The notes beneath the pieces are model-generated. The model searched no databases and was not told the DNA's origin. It was given only the letters and a program-made list of their open reading frames with translations. A program made the position numbers and the translations under genes. This document shows positions 33,480 through 45,164 of a DNA stretch of 64,000 bases, one piece after another (position 1 is the first letter of the stretch; each line of letters begins with the position of its first letter). The DNA comes from Saccharum officinarum (Eukaryota; Streptophyta; Magnoliopsida; Poales; Poaceae). The stretch covers positions 77,462,087 to 77,526,086 of the forward strand of contig CM036201.1 of assembly GCA_020631735.1 (NCBI GenBank), read 5' to 3'.

Positions 33480-34302
33480 CCAATTAATACTTTTTATAAT
33501 ATAAGAGTATATTCCTGCTATACTCTTGCACTACGAAGTTACGTAACTTTTCGAGATTTACAACTTTTATTTTGGTCGCTTCTCCATTCGAGATCTTTCC
33601 TGCCTCTACACTCTCACTCGTGAGTTGTGACTACAGAACATATGGATTCCTCTAGTATTAGCTCTACAAAATCTTGTAAATCAAATATTTTGACATCAAA
33701 ATGATTTTATATATAAAAATTGTGAATCACAAAGTTGCATAACATTTCAAGATCTACAACTTTTGTTTTGGTTGTTTCTCCATTCAAGAACCTTCCATAC
33801 CACTACACAGTCACTTGTGATATAGAGCCTACAGATTCCTTTGGTAAACTCTATACAACCTTGTGAATAAAATATTTGAGGATCAAAATGACTTCAATGA
33901 AAAGGTTGTCAACTAAAAAGTTTAGATCTCATTGAGTACTACAACTTGGTATAAAGTTCATCTCATCGGATATCGTACGAGAAAGTTATGATGTTTTTCG
34001 TGCAGTCTATCATTGTCGGGTCATGTCCTAAACCGGCAGTGATAATATCACTGCCGGTTCAAGCTACGAACCGATAGTGATATGCCGATTCAAGCAAGAA
34101 CCGGCATTGATGGTGACCCAAATATCACTACTGGTTCGTGGCTTGAACCGGCAGTGATAACCCCAATATCATTGCTGGTTGGCCTATCACTACTGGTTCA
34201 AACAGCGAACCAGAAGTGATGGACTGTCTGACACTCTCACTATAAGTTCGTAAGTAACCGACAGTGATGGACTGGCAGTGAAGGTTAGTTTTGTAGCAGT
34301 GA
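33480..34302. mobile_element. CACTA remnant (3' end with subterminal repeats)
   Basis: The right end at 34302, read inward, is CACTGCTACAAAACTAACC, a CACTA-type terminus. Within 34020-34280 many copies of atcactgccggtt and its inverse (aaccggcagtgat) form subterminal repeats. Left of them (33500-33960) a degenerate ~200-bp unit with ctacaacttttgttttggt repeats. The left terminus was not found and there is no transposase. Sequence of the same kind is at 59640-59960. Confidence 0.7.
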
Positions 34303-35345
34303 TGCTTTTTATAATCTTTTTACCATTGGAATTTCCATGTAATGATGATGCCTTACGCGAAGTAAAAGAGACAAAGGTCTCGTTGGAGAACTTTTTCTCG
34401 TAAAATTGCTCTGGCTTCTAGAGAGAATTCTCTTGCATTGTAATAAAGAGTTGTTTTTCTCTCTCTTCAAAAAGTAAACCAGGAACGATAAAATTAATAT
34501 TTATAGCCTCACTCGGTTTCTCTAGAGGAGATAGAGCAAAAAAAAAGTCTTGTCAAACAGGGTAAAAATTATACGAAGTACCTCTCATCCAGAAGGATCA
34601 TCCTTGTAATCTACTGTTAAACAAAAACCGTCAGCAGCTACAACCACAGGAAGAGTCCACAGAAGTCGACGGAAACTTCACTTAAATTTCTTGCCTCTTA
34701 TCTCCATCAATAATTGCAGTAGGTCTTGGTCATCTCTCCGGCCGGCTCCGAGTCAAGAGCTAAAACAAAAATACTCTCGTTAGTGACTCTCGCCGAGCAA
34801 CCATGTTTATCTAGGAGTATTAAAAGGAGAAAAGTTTTCATTTAGAAAATTCATCATTGACGCTATCCTTAGAGCAACTTCAAAAGCCTCTTGTCTATAT
34901 CCCTCTTTATTGGTAGACGTAGGGATCTTGTGAAAAAATGCTCTTTAATTGCTTCTTTAATTAGATCTTCAAATATAGTCATTCTCTATTTCTTCTCGCT
35001 ATAGCTAAAGATAAAAGTGGGTTTCCTCTCTACAGTGCGCATAAGATATAGAAAAGTAAGAAGTTGTTCAAGAATGAGAGAATATGGAGAGTATTTTTTA
35101 TTTAAATGGCTCTACAAATGATGTTTTCAGAGATATAACACAAGGTCTTCAAAAAGTAGAACAAATCTTCGAAGCACGTTCAATTGATTCACTGTCGCCA
35201 AATCTTGAAAGGAGAATTGAGGTTAAGAATGTTTCTTAGAGATGCTCTTAGTCTGTCCGTCCTTCTGTTTTTAATTCCTAGACAATTTTACTAGCTGATT
35301 CCATCTTGCAATACACGAGCATTCCTACCAAAAAAAAAACCGTAT
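34303..35345. other. Unannotated intergenic sequence
   Basis: AT-rich sequence without open frames of interest. I see no element ends or coding features. Confidence 0.4.
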
Positions 35346-35348
35346 TAA

Positions 35349-36035
35349 GAGGGTGTTTGGCAGAGCTCCACGTAGCTCTAGATCCTAAAATAACAGCTCC
35401 GCTCCCAATTTTTTCAGCCAAACGCGCCAGCTCAGCAAATTCTAGATCCACCAAAAACGTGGATCTAGCTCTCAGATCCACCAAATCCATGGAGCACCTC
35501 AAGGGGTGCTCTGAAAACTCATGGATTTGTGAAGTTGGCTAAAATTACCCACCATACCATTGTTTAGAGGAAAATGAACGGTTCGTTCTCTTTCTTTCTC
35601 TCGTTTCTTTCCCCGTCGCCCCCTTCCCCACGCCTCTGCCTCTCGTTTGGTGCGGCAGGGACTGCTGCGGCCACCTGGCTGGTGCGGCAAGGGCTGGCGT
35701 GACTGCTTGAACAGCGCAGCCTCCTAGCCAGCGCAGCAAGGTCTGGCGTGGCCAGCCTGCCCGCGGCAGGGGCCGTAGCATCAAGGGCCAGATGGGCCAC
35801 CTGACCGGCGCAGCAGGGGTGTGGCCTCTTAGTCGGCCAGCGCCGGAGGAAGAAGAGACGTGTTTTTTCATTTTGGCCCTTGGATATGTTTTCATAATTA
35901 CATATGGGTCCATTTCAAGGTTGGAGCTGTACCAAACGGTTTGGTAGGAGCTCAGCTCCATTATAGAGCTACTCCGTGGTGAAGCACCTACTCTGAAGCT
36001 GTGTTTTCAAAGCTCGAGCCATGCCAAACAGCCCC
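35349..36035. mobile_element. Tourist-like (PIF/Harbinger-type) element upstream of the DUF26 gene
   Basis: 687 bp. The ends gagggtgtttggcagagc and gccatgccaaacagcccc are inverted, and a TAA target duplication flanks them (35346-35348 and 36036-36038). The GC-rich interior has open frames on the minus strand without protein features. Its right end is 115 bp from the ATG of the DUF26 gene, so it lies in that gene's promoter. Confidence 0.82.
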
Positions 36036-36149
36036 TAAGTCTCAATGGTAGGCTTTTATGTCACACCACCCTTAACACAGCAGCATCATGACCAGCCTCC
36101 CCAACCCCAACTGTGCTAGCTCTCTGAACACATAGCACATAGGTAGACG

Positions 36150-37004
36150 ATGCTTGTCCCCTTGCTCCTCCTCCTCCTCGGGGTCGTCGCCTCCTCACCG
36201 GCGCCGGCGCGGGGCGACGATGGCAGGGTGAGCTACCCATTGTTCTACTTGTGCACCCCCGTCAATGACACGGCAGACTATTACTGTAACAACTCCAAGG
36301 GGCCTGCTGACAGAACGTTCCAGGCCAACCTCGTCGCGCTCTGCAATGTGCTGCCAGGGAACGCGCAGGCGTCAGGCTTCGCGTCGGGTGCGTTCGGCGA
36401 GGCCCGGGACACGGTGTACGGGCTCGCGCTCTGCCGCGGGGACTTCACCGGCGCGCAGTGCGCCTCCTGCCTCGCCATGGGACTCGACCTCGCGGTGTCC
36501 ACCATCTGAGTCCAATCCAAAAACGCGTCCGTGTACTACGATCAGTGCCAGTTCCACTTCTCCGACAAGGACGACATCCTCGCCGTCACCGGCGACTCCA
36601 ACTTTCCCGGGACGACCACGTACGCGTGGAACTTGAACAACGTGAGCAGCGGCAACGTCGCCGCGTTCGACGCCCTGGTGAAGCAGCTGGTGGTTGCGGT
36701 GGCCGACGCGGCCAGCGACGCAGTCGGCAGGTACGGCACGGGGCAGGCAGGGTTCCCGCCGGAAGCGATGAACGTGTACGCGCTCGCGCAGTGCACGCCG
36801 GACCTGACGCCGGAGCAGTGCCGGCGGTGCCTCGGCGACCTATTCGGTAAGATGTCCAGAGGGCTGACGGGGAGGGTCGGCGGGAGGTTCTTAGGGGTGC
36901 GCTGCAACATCAGGTACGAGAGGGAGCTCTTCTTTGTGGCAAACTCCGACACACTGAGGCACACGCCTCTTGTGGGTTCGTCGTCCACTACAAGAGGCAA
37001 AGGT
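36150..37004 (+). pseudogene. Cysteine-rich receptor kinase-type DUF26 ectodomain exon with nonsense codon
   Basis: From the ATG at 36150: hydrophobic signal peptide (MLVPLLLLLLGVVASS), then two DUF26 (stress-antifungal/Gnk2) domains. The first has the C-x8-C-x2-C motif as CRGDFTGAQCASC, the second as CTPDLTPEQCRRC. The exon ends at a phase-1 donor (ggcaaag, then gttagt; donor at 37005). An in-frame TGA at 36507-36509 replaces what is a Cys (TGT/TGC) in the related exon at 61112-61972; the frame is open on both sides. No transmembrane or kinase exon follows on the plus strand before unrelated repeats, so the gene is doubly incomplete. Intact family members sit in the plasma membrane with an apoplastic ectodomain. 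Confidence 0.9.
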
Positions 37005-37173
37005 TAGTGCTTGGCTGTTCTTCCAATGTGACTGTGGCCTAGTAATTCCCCATTGTTTTGCTTCCAATGCAAAGTACGTTTGCATATGCATTTTCGTTTA
37101 TGAGATGTTGGCATGTTCCTGCGTTAACTAAATAATTTGTCTCCTATTGTCACACAGAGTAGGTATATATGTA

Positions 37174-37316
37174 CTCTCTCTGTTCTCAATTATAAGTTGT
37201 TTTGATTTTTTTAGGTATATAATTTTTGCTATGTATTTAGACAGAGTAATATATAGGTGCATAACAGAGCTATGGATCTAAAGAAGTCAAAATGACTAAT
37301 AATTTGGAAGGGAGTG
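37174..37316. mobile_element. Short Stowaway-like MITE in the presumed intron
   Basis: About 143 bp bounded by ta, with inverted ends ctctctctgttctcaattat and the complement of aatttggaagggagtg. It lies 170 bp after the DUF26 exon. The ends are decayed, so boundaries are approximate. Confidence 0.55.
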
Positions 37317-37503
37317 TATATCATATATATTGAAGTCTGCAAGGTCCTAAATGATTTGTGGACATTACAAAATTATATATCTCTATTATATGTCTTCATA
37401 CCGAACAAATATAGGTCGAACGTTCCTTTGCAGATGCAATATTTTTAATTTCCAAGTTTTGTATAGGTTTAGATTAAACTTACGCATAAGTTCTCTGCTC
37501 AAT

Positions 37504-37630
37504 CGGATGGAACAAATTATCATAATGTATTGCGCACCACCGTCCCCCGCCCCCGCCCCCGCCCCCGTCGGATGGAACAAATTAACATAATGCATTGCGG
37601 ACCACCGCCCCCCCCCCCCCCCCCCCCTAA
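37504..37630. repeat. 65-bp tandem duplication with C-rich tracts
   Basis: A unit beginning cggatggaacaaatta occurs at 37504 and again at 37569. The first copy ends in four runs of five C separated by G (37544-37567); the second ends in an uninterrupted run of 20 C (37608-37627). The minus strand therefore has a strong G-quadruplex-type sequence. Confidence 0.95.
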
Positions 37631-38180
37631 CAATTCGAGGAAATAACGGTAATGCCGCCGGGGACAACTATTGCAGTAGACATTACAGCATCGAGGAAGT
37701 GATCTTGTTGTCTGCGAGCTTGGAGCGCTAATCGTTACAGCATATTCCCATCCAGCAGCAAAGTCGTCTCTCTGCTCTCTAGTACATTGTTTGTACACTT
37801 TGTTGCTTATATGCACCAGTACTCACTCCTCACTCCTCAGTCAATAGATTTCAAATCTTCATCCTGCTTGCACAATCGTAGAATATGTACATATTAAAAA
37901 AAATTATTTGTAGTGAGAATGGCATTTGGCAGAACTACTTCTAGTACTTCCAAAGAATATGATACTAAAGTTTAGAAGTTTCAAAAGCAAGTCATTCGAT
38001 ATGCGTGTAAGCTGCAGAGCCTTCAGAACAAATTACTCTGAGCAACTGAACTAACACTAGGAACAGACATCAGGAAGCAAATCTGCAATCTTACCATGAC
38101 GGCAAGGCAAGTTCGCAACGGCTGATACCCCTTTCTTGCGTCGGATTCCAACACCAATATTGGTGTGCTTCCTATATGAT
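37631..38180. other. Unannotated spacer
   Basis: Mixed sequence between the C-tract duplication and the decayed repeat block. No coding or element feature seen. Confidence 0.4.
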
Positions 38181-38499
38181 TTTCGGCGTGGCTAGCGCCT
38201 GGACGTCCGGACGCTAGCCTAAGTCCGAACGCCTGTGCCTGCCCCGCCTGATGCGCCCACCCTGCCTGCCACGCATGTTGCTAAGCCTGTCCAGTCTTTT
38301 CCAAAAAAAAAAAGTCTGCCTAGCATGCAACTGCTGCCCGCATGCAACTCCGCGCCATGCAACAGTTGCGTCTGCACATCGCCTCTGCATGCTAGTGTGC
38401 CTACGCATGCAGTTGATGCCCGCCTCATGCCTGCTGATGCGCATGCAGGTGGGGACCGCTACGCCCGTAGGGACCGCATCTGCATGCGCCCGTTTCCTA

Positions 38500-38965
38500 C
38501 GCCTGCTAATGTTGCAACATGAAAGCAACTTCTGCAAGATACGTCTGAAATAGGTAAAACATTTACAAACATACGTTTGCAACATATGTGTATAGAAACT
38601 ACAACATCCAAATAAACACATTTGCAACATACGTTTGAAACAGATGAAATATTTTGAATAGACGCTTGTAACATATGTCTGAAACATATGCAACATTGCA
38701 ACATATACAATATCCAGATGAAACACTTGCAACATAGGTTTGAAACAGGTAAAACATTTGGAACATACATGTATAGCCACTGCAACATATGCAATATCTA
38801 GATAAAACACTTGCAACATATGTTTGAAACAGTCGAAACATTTAAAACATACACTTGCAACGTACTTTATAGCCATTGCAACATATGGAACACCAGATCT
38901 ACTTTTGCAACATTCAGATGAAACATATGCCATATACATCTGAAACACATGAAACATACGGTTAC
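38500..38965. repeat. Degenerate tandem repeat (ttgcaacatacgtttgaaac type)
   Basis: More than ten imperfect copies of a ~30-bp unit made of ttgcaacata plus tttgaaacag plus gaaacatttg. The spacing drifts and copies differ, so this is an old array. It is flanked by GC-rich sequences (38190-38480 and 38990-39290) with short repeats of gcatgc and gcgaggcgcgagg. The whole 38.19-39.29 kb block may be one decayed DNA transposon, but I could not identify its ends. Confidence 0.7.
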
Positions 38966-39299
38966 AACATGTGCTCATCTACTTGCTGCCACCCAATGCA
39001 GGCTAGCTGACACAGTGCGGGGGAGTGCAGCGCGAGGCACGGACGAGGTGCACGGCATGAGGCGCGAGGCGGGTCTAGTGCCACCGTGCGAGGCGCGAGG
39101 TGCAGGGGCGCACGGCGTGAGGTGGGAGGCGCAGGGGCGCGTGCGGTGCGAGGCGGGTCTGGTGCGACCGTGCGAGACGTGAGGTTTTTTTAGGAAAGTG
39201 CGAGGCACGAGGTGCAGGGGCGCATGGCGCAAGACGGGAGGCGCAGGGGCGTGCGGCGGGTCTGTCCCGTTCGGACAGACGAGCGTTCTGATAGAAGCA

Positions 39300-42169
39300 T
39301 TACCGTATGAATTTTTTCTAAACTACCAACCAGATGCCATTGTTTCTGTAACCATTGACGGTTGCCTTCTAAACGACAAACAAAGATGGTTCAATTCTAC
39401 GCGTGGAGAAACAAAGAACTGCTGGGTGACTTTGAATTGGCAAGCGGCCGTGCACCTAAAATTTGTCCAGACCCTACAGACCACGCTGGGCATTGGCGTT
39501 GGTGCCAATGTAGTTTTTTCAGCCTCATCAAGTCATCATGCCCTGTCGAATGTCACGTGTGTTCCAATGCAACTGGAAGTCACTTGCGTTGCCCGTGACT
39601 GGCAGGTGGGGCCGCCCCTCCCCAACTGTTCTTCATCCTTGGGCTGTGCAGCCATTGCCCATTGCTCAACGCCGCCGTTGCCTTGTTACTTTGAAATGCA
39701 GTTTTTTCATGTTAAAAAAATGCAGTTTTTTCCTTACATGTCAGTATCAATGAGAGTTTTGTTCTTATTTAATAATGTGACATATCAGCAAAAAGAATTA
39801 TCAATGAGTGTTTAGTTCTTATTTAATAACGTGACATATCAGCAAAAAAGATAACGTCGTACAAAAATTATGATGAGGGGGAGAGGAGGATAGATAGGTT
39901 CCATCTAGATGAAGCTCGTTGCACACCGTTTTCAATGCATTGGAAACTAAGTGCAGCTTCACTAGATGCATTTTGTTTCAACTCCACCATAAGTGCTTTA
40001 TTTTATAATACCATGCTATAGTAGGTTTATGAAATTGCAAAATGAAATTGTTTACGGTGAGTCTTGTTTCATTTTATCACCCAACATCTCTTTAGCTAAC
40101 ATGACACTCTTATAAACAATAATGCAATTAATGAACTGGAAATAGCCTAAGGGCATGTGTGCTTGCACTGTTGGTCCTACTATTCATATATCTCCATGCG
40201 CATCCAACGGTGTTTATAGCAGGAGAGCACATGCCGATATATTTTTGCTTTCTAACTTAGTTAGGACTTAGGGTTAGCGAGTTCATTGTTGTCGGGATGA
40301 AGCTTTTGTGGTGAGCCCACCTGGTTTAAAAAGAGGGTCAACAAATAATCTTGGATGTTGTCATGGTCGTTTCAAATTGATAATACTAACTACTTACCTT
40401 TAAGGGTGCAAAAATACTCTACTACCTTTTTTATCGAATGGTCATGACACAATCTTTACGATGACATCACATGTTCTGAGGGTTGCAACTCCTAGTTTTG
40501 AAGAACTATAGAATTGCCATACATGCCTTTAGAAGCATGGCTCCTAACTCTTGCTTAGCTTATAAGAAAATTCATCGACGTCGACACATATCCCATCTTG
40601 TCTTGCTCCTTGGCACCATCAAGTGCTTATGCTCCTTGAGTTTAAAGAAGCTTGCCTTGACTTGGTCAACAACATGTTTATCACCTCCATCTCTTTTTTT
40701 TTTTGGTTCTTGCGTCAACACAGCAAGGAACAATAATCAGTAACATGGTCAATTAGACCCAAACTAACACATGTGTCCATATTATCTATCGTGTCAAATT
40801 GAACCATGGGCATATTTCAACATAGTTCCTCTGTGAAAGAAGAAACCAAGGCATAGCATAATTTACATTCCTTAGGCATGTGTTTGGTTTGTGACAAGAC
40901 AGATCCATAAAGGATGCATGAAAACTTTGGGCTAATTTGAATACCTTTAAATTTAATTTCAAAATAAAACCTTGTTTTGAGCATGCACTTTATTAAAAAA
41001 TTAGATTTTATTTGAGCACGTATGCTGAGAAATTGCAGGACAAAATACTACTTTCTGAAATATAAATCTGAATTACTTTTCTAGATTTTGAGAAAACATT
41101 TTAGGCTAACAAAAACTCAAATGTATCATTCTAGAGAGAATTTTAATTTCAAAACTACCAAAACTATGATGCCAAATGTAGGTTAAATGTAGCCAACTTA
41201 GTGTAGCTTAGCCGGTTGGGTTTCTTTTGCTATGTTTTTGGATTTAACATAGATTAAATTACTCATGCTAGATTTTTAGCTTCCATTTAGAAAATTACAA
41301 GATTTTTTTAGGGATCCTTATCCTTCGTTTCCGACATCATATAGATAAAAAATAATTAAGAAAAGCAACATGCCTTCGAAATGTTTTCACATGGTGGACG
41401 ACTTCCTGGTTTCGTTTGCCCATCAACATTTTTTATTAAAAAAAATTCTTGTGAAAAATAAAACCATTTTAGCAGACAAAGAAATTAATTAATTTTGTTT
41501 TTTTATAGAAATGATTTTTAGAATTCAGCACATATATGGTACATTTTTATAATTTTCATACAAAACTGTACTAAAACTTTTTCTGAAATTCCATACATAT
41601 GCATACTAAATAGGAGTAAATCTGTTTATTCTTCGATAGAAGTTCGTTGTGCCTAAATGGAAGTATGCTTCATGTCTATCATGCATAAATCCGTTAATTA
41701 TGCATTTTCACATTAATCTTGTTGTCTATCATCTCCGTAACTTTTAAATTTCTCCGTTGAGGCACGGCCGCACGGTTGACTTTAAATTTCTCTGTATTTT
41801 TTAAATTTTCACATTAATCTTGTTTTTCCTAATTTGCATGCTTATTATTTGTGCAAACAACAGTATTGGTTGTGTATCTACAATTCTTCATTCTTGAGGT
41901 AAATGCATCACAGATGTAATAAAATATATTAGCAACAATGTACATTTGGACACTGAAACTAGGCATCTACAAGCACAATCCACAATAGAGAAAGGAAATG
42001 CAGCTTGCAGATTATATGCAGGCACTAAAATTGTTCATGGACAAACTCACAAACCCTTGCAACAGAGGAATGAAATGAAGCTTGCCTGATGGACTATTGT
42101 GCAGCAGGCTTTCTCAAACCAAGTCATCCATGATTGTGTTACCATTCAGGTCATGGCTTTCGCTACCAA
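39300..42169. other. Long unannotated stretch
   Basis: Nearly 2.9 kb of mostly AT-rich sequence. The open frames at 39198-39815 and 40483-40743 show no protein features, and I found no LTR, MITE pair or splice-consistent gene. It may be decayed element sequence. Confidence 0.35.
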
Positions 42170-42177
42170 TTTGTGAG

Positions 42178-42733
42178 TAAGGCTGGGCAAAATACCCGAT
42201 ACCCATTACCCGTACCCGAATTACCCGAACCCGGACCCAAATTACCCGAACCCGAGGTACCCGATCCTAAATTCGGATAGCGATTTTGATTACCCGAAAT
42301 TAGTTTGGGTAATTCGGGTAATATCCCTCGGTACCCAAACTACCCGAACTACCCAAAGATTTGTTTTTGTCTTTGTATTTATCATGTGTTGTTAGCTGAA
42401 CCATTTAACTTATCACTTTATTAGAATATAATTCTCTCTATTTGAATGAGTGACTGTAATATATTATTCTCTACAAATTGCTATTGAAATTCTATACAAA
42501 TTGCTGCTGAAATTATGTATAGATCGCTACTGAAATTTAGTGTAGTTTGTTGTTTTCTGTAAATTTGGGTATATCGGGTAATACCCGAACCCGAACCCGA
42601 ATTATCGGGTACCCGAATTTGCGGGTAGTGTTTTTTCGGGAGTAATATCGGATAGCAATTTTCATTACCCGAATTTTGAATTACCCGAATTATCCGACCC
42701 GAAAAAATCGGGTAACCCGAACGCCCAGGCTTA
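42178..42733. mobile_element. Non-autonomous hAT element with xACCCG repeats
   Basis: 556 bp with 11-bp inverted ends taaggctgggc and gcccaggctta (one mismatch). A perfect 8-bp target duplication tttgtgag lies at 42170-42177 and 42734-42741. Both subterminal regions are packed with direct and inverted acccgaa/ttcgggt motifs, typical transposase-binding repeats in hAT elements. No coding sequence. Confidence 0.93.
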
Positions 42734-42741
42734 TTTGTGAG

Positions 42742-44148
42742 TTACGTTCTTTTCTCAGAAAACTTGAGGCCGCTAGCAGTGCTATTGACCAACGTAGAGG
42801 CAGGCACTTGCCAGCGCCGACGGCCTGAGTGTGAGCATGTACATGCCGGTGAGCATGCCCACATGTACATGTCGGTGACATGCTAAATAGAGAAAATTTG
42901 GTACATAAAAAAATGATACTGTATCATGCATTTATGAGTAACATATATGATCGTACTTCATCCTTTATCATCTCTAAATTGTCCCGATTTATATACATAA
43001 ATCAAAACCAATCATCTCTATGCGAAAAAAGATAGACAAAACACTAGTGCGAGGAGAGGCGGTGTAACTCTGTCTAGCACCTAGGCCAAGCTTGGCGCTA
43101 CCTGGAGCCAAATTGAGCCTATTACTTTCTATCGGGGTCTGTTGACCACTTGACCCAACGACATTTTTCAATCCTTCAGTAAAACAATATTAAAACTTAA
43201 GAGAATTTCTATCATGGAATGAAGTTAACCCAATGACCCAGTGATGTTCTCAGCTAGATTTGCTTTTGACGTGGCTTTTTTTAAAACAGAGACATGCGAC
43301 TCTTTTGTTGTTAACAATAATCTATGTACCAGTTTATTGTTAACTTCAGAAGGTACGCAGATTGTTCACTGTAATTTGTGTACCAATTTGTGGTAATGCT
43401 TTCGAAAAAATTGTTTTTACTCATGTGAATTCACATTAGCTCACTTAACTTTAGGTGCAACAAAAATATGTGGAAACCAGGGGCCTAGAAGCAGTTAGAC
43501 AAAATCAGTCTGTAACCATGGACAGCCAAAATTAGGAAAGCACTAGAGTGATGAACAATTTTGTCAACCACGATTGTAGAAACAATTTTTAACAACATCT
43601 CCATTTTTACGTAGAGACCGATCTATATATAACCGCCTCTAACTAGGGCTATATAACTAGGCCCTGACCCCCTAGAGAGACATCGACATCTGCCATAAGT
43701 TAAGATTAGACTAGAAATTAGGGTTTTCAGATATTAGAGAGAGAACTCTAGTTCAAGTTATTAGTATAGGCTTTCTAGTAAGGTTCAAGTAGAGTTTAGG
43801 ATACTGCTCAGGATTTCGGATCTGCCGTCTGGAGAATGGTATTAGTCATTATATCTCTTTATTTATGACTTTGTGCTACTTCAATATTATGTTGCTATTT
43901 ATTATGTTCCTAGTTTGCTCTAGTTTATTGCTTGTATAGTTATGATTGATGATGAATATATGCATATATTCATAGAGCGCTTAATTCAGTACTCGAGTGA
44001 GTTAAGTGGTCGACACTATGTAAGCGTGGTACTTAGATATTGTTTGCCTACGGATGCACTCTATATGCCGGGCCATACGGTAGATCACGGATGTGATACT
44101 CTCGTTGAGTCCTTTGTAGTCCACTATGTAAGCGATGTAGTTAAGATG
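42742..44148. other. Mostly unannotated; possible LTR remnant at about 43610-44150
   Basis: The first 850 bp show nothing. From ~43610, atctatatataaccgcctct followed by a leader-like stretch and gtaagcgtggtacttag resembles the R-U5 part of a grass LTR retrotransposon. No partner LTR or target duplication is seen. Confidence 0.3.
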
Positions 44149-44860
44149 CTCAAAAAAAATTAAATAAATTTTCAGCAGTATATTAATCACGTACAAACGC
44201 CGGTCGCCTAGGAAAAATCATATCTTTTTTATATGCTGTTAAATGGAGATACTTTATATATGAAAGTTGTATCTCTTAATGGGATCTACAATTTATGGTT
44301 TTGAGTTTTTTAATTTGTGGTCGTTATAATGCTAAAAAAATTAAACAAATTTTCAACAGTATATTAATCGCGTACAAGCACTTGTCGCCTTGAAAAAATC
44401 ATATTTTTCTTATATGCTGTCAAATGGAGATACTTTCTATATAAAAGTTATAGCTCCTAATAGGATCTACAACTTTCTAGTTTTAAGTTTTTTTATTTGA
44501 GGTCATTAAGATGCTCGAAAAAATTAAACAAACTTTCAGGAATTAATATACTGCTGAAAATTTGTTTAATTTTTTTGAGCATCTTAACGACCTTAAATTA
44601 AAAAACTCAAAACTAGAAAGTCGTAGATCCTATTAAAAGCTACAACTTTCATATAGAAAGTATCTCTATTTGACAACATATAACAAAGATATGATTTTTT
44701 CAAGGCGACAAGCGCTTGTACGCAATTAATATACTGCTGAAAATTTGTTTAATTTTTTTGAGCATCTTAACGATCTCAAATTAAAAAACTCAAAACTAGA
44801 AAGTCGTAGGTCTCGTCTAGAGCTACAATTTTTATATAAAATTCTTCTTCATCCAAGATC
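44149..44860. repeat. Tandem units followed by their inverted copies (large hairpin)
   Basis: A ~187-bp unit beginning gatgctcaaaaaaaattaaa occurs in direct orientation at about 44149 and 44330. The third start, at ~44510, breaks off after ~30 bp. From ~44535 the sequence turns round and the same unit runs in reverse complement (ttaatatactgctgaaaatt, tttttttgagcatcttaacg, and so on), one full copy and part of a second. The arms are ~350 and ~320 bp with only a few bases between them. Confidence 0.85.
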
Positions 44861-45164
44861 GTATGAAAAAAATACAATTTTTGAAATATTTAAGGGATTG
44901 TAGCTACAGTACCTCAAAATAAAAAAATAAAAATAAATAGAAATATAACCGACTGACATGTGGGGCCTACATGTAGGACCGCGCCACGTCAGCATCCATA
45001 GCAGGTTTGAACCCGTTGGGACCTGAATGACACTCGAAACCAAGTTCAGGGACCCCGATGACACCCGAAGCCAAGTTTAGGGATCTAGAAATAGTATTTT
45101 GAAAGTAAAGGGACCTAAGTGACACCTCTTACCAAGTTGAGAGACCGGCCATAAATTTTTCTCC
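44861..45164. other. Element-derived spacer
   Basis: Contains ccaagttcagggaccccgat-type phrases repeated three times with drift (44990-45150), often seen at ends of decayed grass DNA transposons. No boundaries identified. Confidence 0.35.

Noticed and set aside
36265..36850. Alternative-frame open frames overlapping the DUF26 exon
   Set aside because: Shadows of GC-rich coding sequence; the DUF26 motifs are in the other frame.
38214..38978. 254-codon Cys/Met-rich minus-strand open frame
   Set aside because: It is the translation of a degenerate tandem repeat (ttgcaacata type) plus GC-rich flank.
39198..39815. 205-codon plus-strand open frame
   Set aside because: Starts in repeat sequence, no signal, domain or homologue that I recognise, low-complexity end.
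40483..40743. 86-codon plus-strand open frame
   Set aside because: No domain, and the surrounding sequence has no splice or promoter support.
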